Source of the DNA: Guadua angustifolia
Lineage: Eukaryota > Streptophyta > Magnoliopsida > Poales > Poaceae
Reading direction: 5' to 3'
Length of the DNA: 64,000 nucleotides
NCBI GenBank assembly: GCA_036346375.1
Contig: CM070520.1
Coordinates: forward strand, 51,478,198 to 51,542,197
Part shown: positions 10,904 through 22,200 of the stretch, in pieces
Position numbering within the stretch: the stretch's first letter is position 1
Layout of the letters: the number at the start of each line of letters is the position of its first letter
Position numbers and translations under genes: made by a program
The notes under the pieces: generated by a model
Seen by the model: the letters and a program-made list of their open reading frames with translations, nothing else
What the model was told of the DNA's origin: nothing
Database searches by the model: none

Positions 10904-12650
10904 TGAAGGAACAAGTTGGCCTAGAGAGGGGTGAATAGGCAACTTTTCAAATTTTAGTGCTTAAATTATAGAACTCTTCACAAACTTCAACAAGAAGGAT
11001 AGCGAAGCAATATAAAAGAATGGAGAAATTTGAATAACAACAAGACAGCAACAAGAAATGAGAATGCTTAAAATGTAAACAAGAGACACAAGAGATTTTA
11101 TCCCGTGTTTCAGAGCCTGTCTCCTAGTCCACGTTGGAGCACTTCTCCTGAAAGTATAGCTCCCCCACAAGCTAGTCGCAGTAGCTTTGGGTCTTTACTA
11201 TGCCAACTCCTTCACCACTCCAGTGAGGTGAGTTCCAAATCTCTTACAGCAAGGTGGCCTTCCACAATCTCCTTTGGATAGGTCGCACCTTTACTTCCTC
11301 CAAGCCATCTAGAATCGCAAGGATTCAAGAGTAATAAACTTCTACACAAGCCCCTGCTCTGGTTCACTTCATACACACTCTAAACTTGAGCTTGGAGCTA
11401 AAAACTTAAGGAAGTGTAAAGTTTTTGAGTTCAAGAGTGAAGCACAGTCTCCTTGTGAGAATGAATGCTCAAAGGATGCTAAGATGTCAAGGAGATCCAA
11501 AAAGTCCTATGGTAGATGGCTCAGGAAATGCTTATATAGGCATTTGGACAGAAAAATAGCCGCTACACATACCATCGCGTGACCGTTGTAATGTGTCAGA
11601 GTGTCAAAATTCAGCTTAACACGTTTGCCACGGACTTAGTGAAATAAGCTAGCGATACTGACCCTATGTGCCCCAGACCAATATGGCTGGTTTACGCCGG
11701 ACCAAAAAATTTGGTCCATCGTATATGGGAATAGTGGCGGATTTTGGTCCGGCGAAGGAATGAGCTATCAACATGAGTGCCAGGCCAAAATATTTGGTCC
11801 GTCGTACATAGGTTTTGCATGAAGAGAGTAGTAATGGTAATTTTTGACATGGCATAATTTTAACCGAGATAATAGCTTTAGCCACGGACTGTATTTAGTG
11901 AAGGAGCAATTTAGTCCGTTGTGAATGAAATATGCTTAGTTTGATTTTGAACGAAGAATTTTACTTGCCACGGATTTAGAGAAAAAGAGGACAAGACTTT
12001 GGTCCGGCGAGAAAGGTAAGACTTTTATATGTGCACCGGACTGAAAATTTTAGTCCGTCGGAAATGAGGTTTCACAGAGTTTTAATCATGTGAAACTTTT
12101 TGGGACAAACAAGGATTAACCAAGAGAATTACAACTATGCCGGACTAAAGTGAGAGAAGGCGGAAATTGGTCCGGCGTGAAAGGGAAACACTCGGTTACG
12201 GTGAATATCTTTTAGTGCCGGACTTAAAAGCATTGGTCTGGCGGTAACGGGATGTTGACTAAGATTGCTCTTAGACTTAGTGAATGAAATGAGAAGTTTT
12301 GTCTGGGAAGTCATTTAGGCTGAAGGAGGGATTTTGGATTCAAGGACAGATGATATAGCAATTTTTAACTCCAAGCAGTTCTAATTAGTCTTAGCATTGT
12401 GAACCAATTTACTAGCTTGTGCACAGTCCCCTTTCATAGTACGACCAAATGAAATAACCCTAGCAACTTGGCTTGAATCATCTCCCAAACCAAAAACTAG
12501 TAACAAAACATCCTATCCTTGTCATTTTAGTGGACATTTCATGCATCAGCCAATATCCTTCATAGCTTCATATGATATTGACTTAGTCATCAACACCAAA
12601 ACTATATCATTAACACAAATTTAAAGATTTTTGGGGCCTAGATACTATCA
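10904..12650 (-). repeat. Sirevirus 3' LTR (left copy)
   Basis: This is 1747 bp, TGAAGGAAC... to ...TACTATCA on the plus strand. It matches the copy at 24436-26190 along its whole length with scattered substitutions and small indels. It carries the hairpin array at 11680-12245. Confidence 0.93.
11680..12250. repeat. Array of palindromic GGACCAAA...TTTGGTCC hairpins in the left Sirevirus LTR
   Basis: About seven inverted-repeat units follow each other roughly every 80 bp. Examples are GCCGGACCAAAAAATTTGGTCC at 11695-11717, a CGGACTGAAAATTTTAGTCCG unit near 12025, and longer-loop units with GCCGGACTAAAG...TTGGTCCGGCG near 12135-12180. The arms share the core (GC)CGGAC(C/T)AAA and vary in concert. 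The same array occurs in the right LTR. Such LTR palindromes are reported for Sireviruses. Confidence 0.85.
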
Positions 12651-12668
12651 ATCTCCCCCATTTTGGTG
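12651..12668 (-). promoter_or_regulatory. Polypurine tract next to the Sirevirus 3' LTR
   Basis: On the minus strand, a run AAAATGGGGGAGAT abuts the LTR start and is preceded by a TCATCAATCACC stretch. This is the plus-strand priming site expected directly upstream of a 3' LTR. Confidence 0.85.
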
Positions 12669-12764
12669 ATTGATGACAACATACCTTTGCTAAGTCAATA
12701 ACACCTTAAGTAATCTGCAAAACAATGTTAGCTTTGACAGAGTATTATGCAGACGTTGCAGTAG

Positions 12765-13166
12765 GTACTCCCCCTTAATGGATGTATGATCAGAACTATA
12801 ATTATCATGACATACTTTGGACTATATTAGATCCTTAATATTTATTATTCAATTTTTCTTATTAACAGCTGAGGATCAGTTCAATCTGTGTTCAGCAAAT
12901 GTCAAAGCATTATATTTGGGAATAGAACAAACTAGCAATTTATGAACTGAAAGAACTGAATAATAAAATGAAAAAAAGATACAAAGCATTAGATCATTAA
13001 AGTACATCTCAAGTTCATTCAAAAAGCAAAACACACAAGGTTAGATCAGAGCAAACAAAGATTACAGAACAAATATAAAATATCTCCCAACACAATCCCC
13101 TTAACACTATTTCTACTAGGAAGGGCTTTCTACTAAGAATTCTCCCCCTTTGGCATCAATTGCTAA
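12765..13166 (-). promoter_or_regulatory. Two additional polypurine tract copies of the Sirevirus
   Basis: Further copies read AAGGGGGAGTA (about 12768-12778) and AAAGGGGGAGAATTC (about 13137-13151) on the minus strand. The second is preceded by GCAATTGATGCC, similar to the context of the tract at 12651. Repeated polypurine tracts upstream of the 3' LTR are a known Sirevirus hallmark. Confidence 0.7.
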
Positions 13167-13262
13167 AAAGGGTTCACTTGCGCCTTGAGAAGGTCCTCTT
13201 GAACTGTTTGATCACCAAACATTTGCGAGGTGGGGAAACTCTTGGACTGCTTTTGATTGTTC

Positions 13263-13441
13263 CTAAACTTGCGGAGTTGGAACGGAGGCCATAGCTTGCT
13301 TATGCCAACTCGGATAATCTGGATCACCGGGCTGAAGAATCAGATGCTGATGACCTTGTTGAACCTGGTCTAAAGAATCACTTATTTTGGTCATGACCTT
13401 GGTAGTATCATTTATCTTGGCCAGATGGTCAGCAAAGAAGT
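13263..13441 (-). pseudogene. Short ORF remnant upstream of the Sirevirus 3' LTR
   Basis: About 60 codons (FFADHLAKINDTTKVMTKIS...) are open on the minus strand and end at 13263. The nested element interrupts the frame at 13442. The position between RNase H and the 3' LTR is where some Sireviruses carry an extra ORF. No domain can be recognised, so this is only a candidate remnant. Confidence 0.3.
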
Positions 13442-14204
13442 TGATGCGCACACGGGTGCCCGATCTTCCGGTGAGGGGTTAACTTCGATTAGGCGGAGGG
13501 TGACTTTGACGATTCGGCTACGAACCACACAAGGATAAGCGTCCGCAATCGCTAAACCACACTCCTAGTTGTTATCAACCGTGCCAAAAACCCGGATGAC
13601 CTGACCACGAAGGTCTATTCTTGCAAGTAATCGAAGAACCAGCAAGAACAAGGATGAAGCACACACACAAACTGAGGTTCTGAACTTGTTTACCGCTGCT
13701 CTAGCCGAGTCAGGAGAACAAGGTTATAGTTCCACACATGGGGGTAACTAAACTTAATAAAACCTAAGGAGATAGATAGGGGTTTGTCCTATATATAGCC
13801 AAGGAGATGGCTGCTAGGAGTTGGTGTCACACCACTCTAATTACATGTGAACTCATCCAAACAATAATGGTGGTGCAGCATTCGAAGAGTCTGAAACCAC
13901 TTTATTGTTTTGCTTGCTGCATCCGGCACGAGTGGAATTTGATGATGAGGCTAGTTCCATTGGAAAGAGCACGAAATTAGCTTTCAATCAAGTACTCGCT
14001 CATGCCGAACGGACTCCGCATGCAAAAGTTACGGTCAGTTGAAGGTGGACTGCTCCTGGGTGGATGTTCTAGCTTCTTCCTTGGGAATAACATGTACTCT
14101 AACTTGTATTGATGAGGGATGACGTCGTTGCTGCTCTAAACCATGATTCCTAAGCACAAGCATATTATTATGCAGTGGTCCATCCATTAAAATACAATTA
14201 TGCA
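13442..14204 (-). repeat. 3' LTR of the nested gag-only element
   Basis: This 763-bp direct repeat of 17453-18215 starts TGATGCGC and ends AATTATGCA on the plus strand. Substitutions are scattered through it. Upstream of it on the minus strand I see no obvious polypurine tract. Confidence 0.85.
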
Positions 14205-14455
14205 ACCCGAGAAACGAGTTCACCTGTTGATTTAGCTGTTATGCGCATGCTCGGGTATTTGTTCCTTTTATGTGGGTCAAATGTTGCTGATCACAAGTAG
14301 AATTTTGTTGATCATTGACCATTGATGCATGGGTGTATCCGACGTAGCTATGTCCTCATCATTCTCCCCTTCTTGCATTTGAGTCGTCCTTGACTCAAGC
14401 TCACCTTTTAACTCGTCTTCAGCATAAAATATTTTCATATAGGACCTGCATTTAT

Positions 14456-15328
14456 TTAAATAAAATAGTAGCTCCGTCTCTTTATATATTTTAAAGATAA
14501 AAAAACATTTAGAGGATTCACCTGATAATTATCCATATAGCTCAACACTTCTTTCCAGCATATATTAGCATGTGGTAGAGGTGGAGACACGCCTTTCTTG
14601 AAAACGCCATCAAACATGGGAGGCGACCAAGGTGGCGGCAGAACTGATGTAGGTGATGGCGCCATGTACAAAGACCAAGGGGGCCAACTGTTTGACTGAT
14701 CGTGCTTTGGTGGGGATCGGTGAAGACATATAGATACACCCTTCCTAGTAGATGTAGACGATACAGAGGATGACGTGAAGTGTCGCCAAATTGATGTAGC
14801 GTTGGTCATATCCACGATAGGTATGGTCTTATCATTCTCCATTTCTTGAATTGGAGTTGTCCTCAACTCCGTCACATTCTTCTGCAAAATGTCAATAACG
14901 ACAAAGGGCACAGCAACATGCATATCTCTTGTGATCAAATCACTGGCTCGAGAATCACAATCATCCAAACACTCCTTTTCATGGAAATTATCATATAAAT
15001 TATAAGCAAAAGTAGGGTTACTTGATATGATATTGAAATTATCAAATTGATCACATTGTTGTATGCGTAATTGAGGTTTCAGATTTGAACAAATGTATAC
15101 TCTATGAACTTTGTACTCACCTTTATCATTAAGTTTGCCAACAACATGAAAAATATTTCGCGATAGCCATGGCAAATTAGAATGTACAAAAATCTTTTCC
15201 TTGAAACATTCTAGATCACACGTAACATCAAATTCAATGTAACCTAAAGTATTCAAAGAAGACATCAATTTAAGCTCATCTTCTTCACTGGCAAAGTGGA
15301 TAACATGTTTATGTTCATTCATGCTCAT
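14456..15328 (-). CDS. Second ORF of the nested element, unknown function
   Basis: An uninterrupted 290-codon frame starts MSMNEHKHVIHFASEEDE and overlaps the gag stop by 14 bp. It has a possible beta-rich segment (YIEFDVTCDLECFKEKIFVHSNLPWLSR ... HVVGKLNDKGEYKVHRVYICSNLKPQLRI, quoted in part), an acidic middle, and a Ser/Pro-rich C-terminal third. I recognise no protease (no DSG/DTG), reverse transcriptase or integrase motif. The start overlapping gag suggests translation as a second product. It stays open while gag has a frameshift. Retention may reflect selection in the family or chance. Confidence 0.45.
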   Translation of the reverse strand: MSMNEHKHVIHFASEEDELKLMSSLNTLGYIEFDVTCDLECFKEKIFVHSNLPWLSRNIFHVVGKLNDKGEYKVHRVYICSNLKPQLRIQQCDQFDNFNIISSNPTFAYNLYDNFHEKECLDDCDSRASDLITRDMHVAVPFVVIDILQKNVTELRTTPIQEMENDKTIPIVDMTNATSIWRHFTSSSVSSTSTRKGVSICLHRSPPKHDQSNSWPPWSLYMAPSPTSVLPPPWSPPMFDGVFKKGVSPPLPHANICWKEVLSYMDNYQVNPLNVFLSLKYIKRRSYYFI

Positions 15329-16357
15329 TCACTAATTGTGGTGTGGATATAAGTGAAGCATTATCACACAACTCTTCTTTATCACCAGGAATAGTAAGCA
15401 GATCATCATGTATCACAAGAAAATCAGCAATTGATTCTATTGATAGTTGCTCTATGTTAGCATGATTCATGGACAGTTTTATCTCTTCAAAATGATTTTC
15501 ACCATGTGCATAGTCCATACCTTTTATATTACATTCTAAATCATTCTCAGTGGTTGTAGGTGCAACTTCAGATTCCAGCTCTTCACATACGTATGGAGCA
15601 ACAAAGAACTCTTCTTTTTGCACATTTTCTTCTTCATCCTCTTGATGGTGCTCACTTTTCTGCAAAATGTTAGGTACAACAGGAGGTGTAACAATGGGCA
15701 CCTCAAATGAAGCTAAAGACTCTGTCAAAGATTCATTAAGCTTGTTTTCGACTCTACAAACACATTTTATCAAGCCTGACAGAGAGCTATATGTTTCAAA
15801 AATAAGAGCATCCTGAATTTCAATATTAAGTCCACGCATGAACCTAAGCTCAGTAGATTCTTCACATTCTTCTAAATCACAACGTAACAAACGATTTTGC
15901 AATTCATGATAGTATTCCATAACAGTTTTAGAACCTTGTTTCAAGCGTTGAAGTTTAGTAAGCAAATAATTAGCAACAAATTCAGGAACATGATCATCTC
16001 TCATAAGTCTTTTCATGGCATTCCAAGTTTTTGGTTCTTTATTATTTCTAGATATATACTTCCACCAAAGTATTGCATGTGACGTTAACACCTTAACAGA
16101 GCACTAATCTTTTGGTTTTCAGATAAGTCATACTTTGCAAATTCTTTGTCTACCGCTATCTCCCAATTAATATATGCATTAGGATCGTACCCTCCAGCAA
16201 ATGAAGGCAATGTAAATTTAATCTTTTCTAAGGGATCATCACGTACCTCCCGTGGTGTTGAAATTGTGCTCGTATGTTCTTTGTATCTCGAAATGTGAAC
16301 TATCTCTTCTCCTAGGATGCTGTTAGTCCAAGCACTACGACATTGAGAACCTGCCAT
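15315..16357 (-). pseudogene. gag of the nested element (Retrotrans_gag-like), one frameshift
   Basis: The first frame starts at 16357 (MAGSQCRSAWTNS) and contains KIKFTLPSFAGGYDPNAYINWE and VDKEFAKYDLSENQKISAL. It runs into a stop at 16085. The second frame (16091-15315) continues the same domain with LTSHAILWWKYISRN, W-x-x-MKRLMRDDHVPEFV and QGSKTVMEYYHELQNRLLRCD, the recognisable gypsy gag core. The one-base offset between the two indicates a frameshift. The C-terminal part is acidic and Glu-rich, with no zinc knuckle seen. A gypsy-type gag with a copia-like primer site is notable. It would form the capsid of the particle if intact. Confidence 0.75.
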
Positions 16358-17452
16358 TGTTAGTGATAAACAGGAAAATACTCAAGAGGTATGTAGTTCC
16401 CTATCACTACTATTTGCTGAAATGATTAAGTGTCACTCTCCCTTTTACTCTTTACCAAGCTCTTACAAATTCTTACAAATGCAGCAAGTGGTGCATCCGG
16501 TGGCTGGTTCGTGATAAACCAAACTTAAATGTGAATAAAGCGATTGCAAGGCTATCACCTATATGGTTAGTAGAAAGTGGAGCTCGGAAAGGCTTTATAA
16601 TGAGTAGCAAAGGGAAACAATCAGTCAATTTCAGAATTTGCATAAAACTGAATAAGTGTTCGAGTCTAACAATTAGCCTATATTGCTGATCAAACAAGGA
16701 TGGATATTAGGCTAAAACAAGTGATATAGCAGTGGATACAAGTGATAAACACAGCAAAACTTATGAATATGCAATTTGCAACTTGGGAGCACAAGATGAA
16801 TTCCAACTTTCTAGATTTCTGATTTCTGTCCACCAGATAGTGGGTCGGTATTTTGGTCGTAACTTTTGTTCAGATGCCTCTTTTTCAATGATTCTTTTTT
16901 ATTCTTCCTGATGATTTTTGTAACAAATTTTCTTTTGAGCAAACTTTCTGAAAAATAAATGAAAATTTTGCACAAATTTTGGAAATACACACAGATGCAG
17001 ATTTCGGGATAGCAATTAGGTCAGATTGCAACGCACCAAACTCTTTACTCCCAAAATGGATTTGTGCAAAAATTGACGTGTAGATGCTGGGTTGAGTGAG
17101 GAAACTTCTTCTTTTGGTCCCACTCAAAAATGATGCAGAAATTGAGAGTTATGGCGTTTTTCGTGGCGGCTGCAGAAAGGGGATCTTTCGAGCCGAGATG
17201 GGTTTGTTTGTTTTTGGGTTTTATGGATGGATGTTGGGGTAGGGAGATGAAAAAGAGATGAACAACAACAAGACAACACTAGAATGGACACAAACTCAAT
17301 TTAGCAAAAACAAAATTAACGATTGGAAGGCACAACGGGGTTTGGACAATGAACAAACAATCTTTTGTGGGGCAAATTTTTGGACTCTAGGAAGAACACA
17401 ATCAAACAAAGAAGATACAAGAACTCACCACCAACCGTTGCTCGATACCAAA

Positions 17453-18215
17453 TGATGCGCTGCACGGTGCCTCGATCTTCCGATGAGGGATAACTTGATT
17501 AGGTGGAGGGTGACTTTGACAATCCGCCATTTAACCACACAAAGATAAGCGCTCGCAATCGCTAAACCACACTCCTAGTTGTTATCAACCATGCCAAAAG
17601 CCCGGATGACCTGACCACAAAGGTCTATTCTTGCAAGTAATCAAAGAACCAGTAAGAACAAGGATGAAGCACACACACAAACTGAGGTTCTGAACTTGTT
17701 TACTGCTGCTCTAGCCGAGTCAGGAGAATAAGGTTATAGTTCCACACATGGGGGTAACTAAACTTAACAAAACCTAAGGAGATAGATAGGGGGTTTGTCC
17801 TATATATAGCCAAGGAGATGGCTGCTAGGAGTTGGTTTCACACCACTCTAATTACATGTGAACTCATCCAAACAATAATGGTGGCGCAGCACCCGAAAAG
17901 TCTGAAACCGCTGGATTGTTTTGCTTGCTGCGTCCGGCACGAGTAGAATTTGATGATGAGGTTAGATCCATTGGAAAGAGCACAAAATTAGCTTTCAATC
18001 AAGTACTCGCTTATCCCTAACGGACTCCGCATGCAAAAGTTATGACCAGTTGAAGGTGGACTGCTCTTGGGTGGATGTTCCAGCTTCTTCCTTGGGAATA
18101 ACTTGTACTCTAGCTTGTATTGATAAGGGATGACGTCCTTGCTGCTCTAAACCATGATTCCTAACCACAAGCATATTATTATGCAGTGGTCCATCCATTA
18201 AAATACAATTATGCA
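17453..18215 (-). repeat. 5' LTR of the nested gag-only element
   Basis: This is the 763-bp counterpart of 13442-14204. On the minus strand it is followed at 17452 by TTTGGTATCGAGCAACGG, close to a tRNA-Met primer-binding site (TGGTATCAGAGC) with one base missing. Confidence 0.85.
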
Positions 18216-18595
18216 AGAGAGAAGAATAGCAATGGGAATTTTGGGTAGAAAGAGGAAAGTAACTGCAGTAAATGTGGAAGAGAAGGTAAATGAGTTCTTG
18301 AAAACTGGTGCCTTTAAATGAGGGTGGTTGAAGAAGGCAGGCAACCAGATATGGTAGTGGTGGGACCAGCCAGTAAGTACAGTTTTGTGGATTTTATGTG
18401 GGTCCCGAATTCAAAGAGTGGTAGCATTTAGATGAGACCTACAGTAATAGATAAGATTTTGAACAAATTTTGTAATAAGTTGAGAAAAAAAATTTAAAAG
18501 GAGTTCAAATTCATTTGAATTTAGATGAGAAGCAGTCTTAGGGATACACACACCCATTCCAGACAAATTTAAGTTATAGACAGAGAGTTTGCTAT

Positions 18596-18700
18596 TTACG
18601 CCGGACCAAAGTAATTTGGTCTGTGATAAAGGAGTTTTGCTCTGGACACAGATTGAGGCAAAATTTCCTTTAGCGCCGGACCAAAATAGTTGGTCCGTAG
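18596..18700. repeat. Two further hairpin units in the Sirevirus internal noncoding region
   Basis: The units TACGCCGGACCAAAGTAATTTGGTC (about 18597-18621) and GCGCCGGACCAAAATAGTTGGTCCG (about 18672-18696) have the same core as the LTR array. They lie outside the LTR, between RNase H and the nested insertion. Confidence 0.75.
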
Positions 18701-19287
18701 CAAATGAGTAACTCTCAGTCCTCTAGGAATGGTTTTAGTCAGCAGTAAATTTGTATACCTCTGAAATTTAAGTGATATAGTTAGGTTCCTTTAGATTTTC
18801 AAAGATCCATTTGGATTAATCAAGAAAAATACAAGAGATGGTTCTGATAAATCTTGGTGGATAAGCAACTGAACACCAAGAAACACACAATCCAGAGGAC
18901 TTGAGTACTTAAGGTAATGTTTGAGTTTCAATTCCAAATGAGTGTTTGTATTTGCAACAAAAGTTCAAATTGAACGACTCAAGTGCTAAATTGGGATAAT
19001 TTGAAGATCTTTGCAACTAGATTTTGAATAGGTCGATTTTGACTTAATTACTATAATTCGATAAGATAAGAAGGAAGCATAGAGAGGTAAGATTTACCAA
19101 TATTTTCTCAACTTTAGTTGAAAGGACTTATTAAATTTAGAAATATAGCTTTTAACATATAATTCAACATTTTGAATTTATTTGTCCACATAGTGGGTAT
19201 CAAGAAGTAAACCATCGGCAATATTGGCTCCCCTTAATGTGACAACATCAAACAACATTTGAGCAGCAATAATATTTAGTTCATTTC

Positions 19288-22200
19288 TCAATTTTGAGAA
19301 TCTAGCCTTATCAAGTGGTTTAGTGAAAATATCACCAATTGGTCCTCGGTTCTTACATAACTAAGCATAATGTCACCTTTAGCAACATGATCACGAATAA
19401 AGTGATGTCGGATTTTAATATGCTTAGTTCTAGAGTGTTGGACCAGATTGTTAGCTATTTTCACCGCACTTTCATTGTCACACAATAGAGGCACATTATC
19501 AAACTTTATGCCATAATCTAGAAATGTTTGCTTGATGAAAAGAATTTGAGCAAAGAATCGCCAATGACCACATATTCGGCTTCTAAGAAGGAGAGTGCTA
19601 CTGAGTTTTGCTTTTAGAACACCAAGAGACTAAAGATCTTCCAAGCAAATGGCAACCCCACGAGGCGCTTTTCCGATCATTTTGCAACCGCATAGTCGAA
19701 TCAATAGCCGAGAAGTTCAAATGAAGCACCTTTGGGGTACCACAATCCAATACAAGGAGTAAATTTAAGATATCTAAGTATTCTTTTTACAAAGACTAAG
19801 ATGAATTTCCTTAGGAGCAGCTTGAAATCTAGCACACATACATACGCTAAACATGATATCGAGGACCTAAATGTCACAAGTACAAGAATTACCCTATCAT
19901 TGACCTATAGAGTTTTTTGTCAACAGACTTACCTCCCATATCTTGATCAAGATGTGTATTAGTTGCCATGGGAGTTTTGATTGACTTGCATTCTTACATC
20001 TTAAATCGCTTGAGGAGGTCCTTGATATATTTTTCTTGTGAAATGAAGGTTCCTCCTTCAATTGCTTGATTTGAAATCCTAGAAAGAATGATGAGCTCCT
20101 TATCATAGACATCTCAAACTCCTTGGCCATCATGTCACCAAACTCCTTGCAATATTTGGCAAGTCATTAATGCACCATTGATTTCTTTTAGAAATAATGT
20201 TGGATCAACTTTCCAAATTTTGAAGTTCTTGTCGAGTAGAAAATTTCTAAGTCGCTCATACCATGCCCTAGGGGCTTGTTTCTGCACCATAGAGTGCCTT
20301 AGATAATTTGTACACATGATTAGGCAGATTTAAGTCTTCAAAACCAGGAGGTTGTTCAATATAAACTGTTTCATCAATGATACCATTAAGAAATGCATTT
20401 TTCACATCCATTTGAAAGAGTGATATTGAAATGCGAAGTATAGGCTAAGAGAAATCGATAGCTTCAAAGCGTGCCATAGGAGCATATGTCTCCCCATAGT
20501 CCAACCCTTCTACTTATGTGAAGCCTTGAGCTATCACCTTGCCTTATTTCGTACTACAACTTTATTTTTGTCTTGCTTGTTTCGAATACCCACTTTGTTC
20601 CAATCACATTATGATCCCCGGTCGCTCCATCAAGCTCCATACTTTGTTCCTTTCGGTTGTTGAGTTCTTCTTGCATGGTCATGATCCAATCAGCATCTTC
20701 TAGAGCTTCTTCCACTATCCTTGGTTCAATGCAAGAGACAAAAGAGTAATGTTCACACAAAGAAGCTTGTCTAGAGCGAGTTTGGACACCCTTACTGATT
20801 TGACCGATGATTTGGTCCGTGGGGTGATCTTTGGCAATTGTATGGTGACTCTTAATGAAGGTTGGCTTATTTTTGTCTTTTTCTTTATCATTTTCTTCTT
20901 GTGTTCCATCATGTGGTTCCATGGAGGCAGTTGGCAACTCATCTTTGTCTTCCTTGGGTTTTATGTCACCAACTTCCATCTTTTTCATGGCCTCGCACAG
21001 GCCCTCTTCACCTACATCATCTAAATTTTCATGCTCATCTTGTGAGCCATTAGATTCATCAAATTTAACATCATAGGTTTCTTCTACTAAGCCGCTTGAA
21101 TTATTGAATACTTTATATGCTTTAGACTTAGAGGAATAACCTAGCATGATGTCTGTATCACATCTAGTTTGAAATTTGCCTAAATGAGTTCTCTTTTTGT
21201 AGATGTACACTTTGCACCCAAATACACGGAAATAAGATATGTTAGGTTTTCTGCCTACCAACAGTTCATAAGGAGTTTTCTTTAGAAGTCTATGAAGATA
21301 AAGACGATTAACAGCATGATAAGCAGATTAATGGTTTCAAATTTCAAAATACATCGATGTACCATATTCATCTAGCATAGCCCTAGCCATTTCAATGAGA
21401 GTTCTATTTTTCCTCTCAACTACACCATTTTATTGAGGAGTATAGGTGGTTGAAAGTTCATGCTTAATTCCTAATTCGTCACAATATTCAATAATGTTGG
21501 TATTAACAAACTCAGATCTATTATCACTTCTTATCTTCTTAATGAGGCAATCAAATTCATTTTGGGCCCTTTTTGCAAAAGATTTGAAGATTTTTCCAAC
21601 TTCACTTTTATTTGGCAAAAAGAAAACCCAAGTAAAACGGGAGTAGTCATCTACAACTACTAGGCAATATGAGTTACCACCAATGCTTGCATATGAAGTA
21701 GGGCCAAATACATCCTATGTAAGAGCTCTAGTGGCCTAGTGGTGGACATGATACTCTTGATAGGATGACAATTAGCTACCTGTTTGCCAGCTTGGCAAGC
21801 ACTACATAGCTTATTCTTTTCAAATTTAACATCCTTCAGACCCACCACTAGCTCATTTTTGAAAAGCTTTTTGAGGTTAGACATACCTACATGCCTAAGA
21901 TGCCTATGCCAAAGCCACCCAAGAGAGACTTTAGCGAATAGACAAGTCGAGATGCATGAGGAGTTAGATTTGAAATCAACTAAATAGAGATTTTGAAATC
22001 TTAAACCTTTGAAAATAAGTTTTTCATTTTTATCAAATACAGATACCCCATCAAATGAGAACATACAATGGAATCCAAGATCGCATAACTGAGCAACAGA
22101 AAGTAAATTGAAATTTAAAGATTCAATGAGGAGAACATTTTTAATAGAATGATCACTGGATATAGCAATCTTACCAAGACCTTTTACCTTTCGTTTGCTA

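Larger units (their letters stand above)
13442..18215 (-). mobile_element. Nested gag-only LTR retrotransposon (non-autonomous), 4.8 kb
   Basis: Two direct repeats of equal length (763 bp; 13442-14204 and 17453-18215) bound 3.2 kb of internal sequence inside the Sirevirus. On the minus strand the LTR runs TGCATAATTG...GCGCATCA. A primer-binding-like TTGGTATCGAGC follows the 5' LTR. The interior encodes a gag-like protein and a second ORF, but no protease, reverse transcriptase, integrase or RNase H that I can see. The LTRs differ at several percent of positions. A clean 5-bp target duplication was not found (flanks GAAGT and AGAGA). It is probably mobilised in trans; the partner is unknown. 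Confidence 0.8.
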
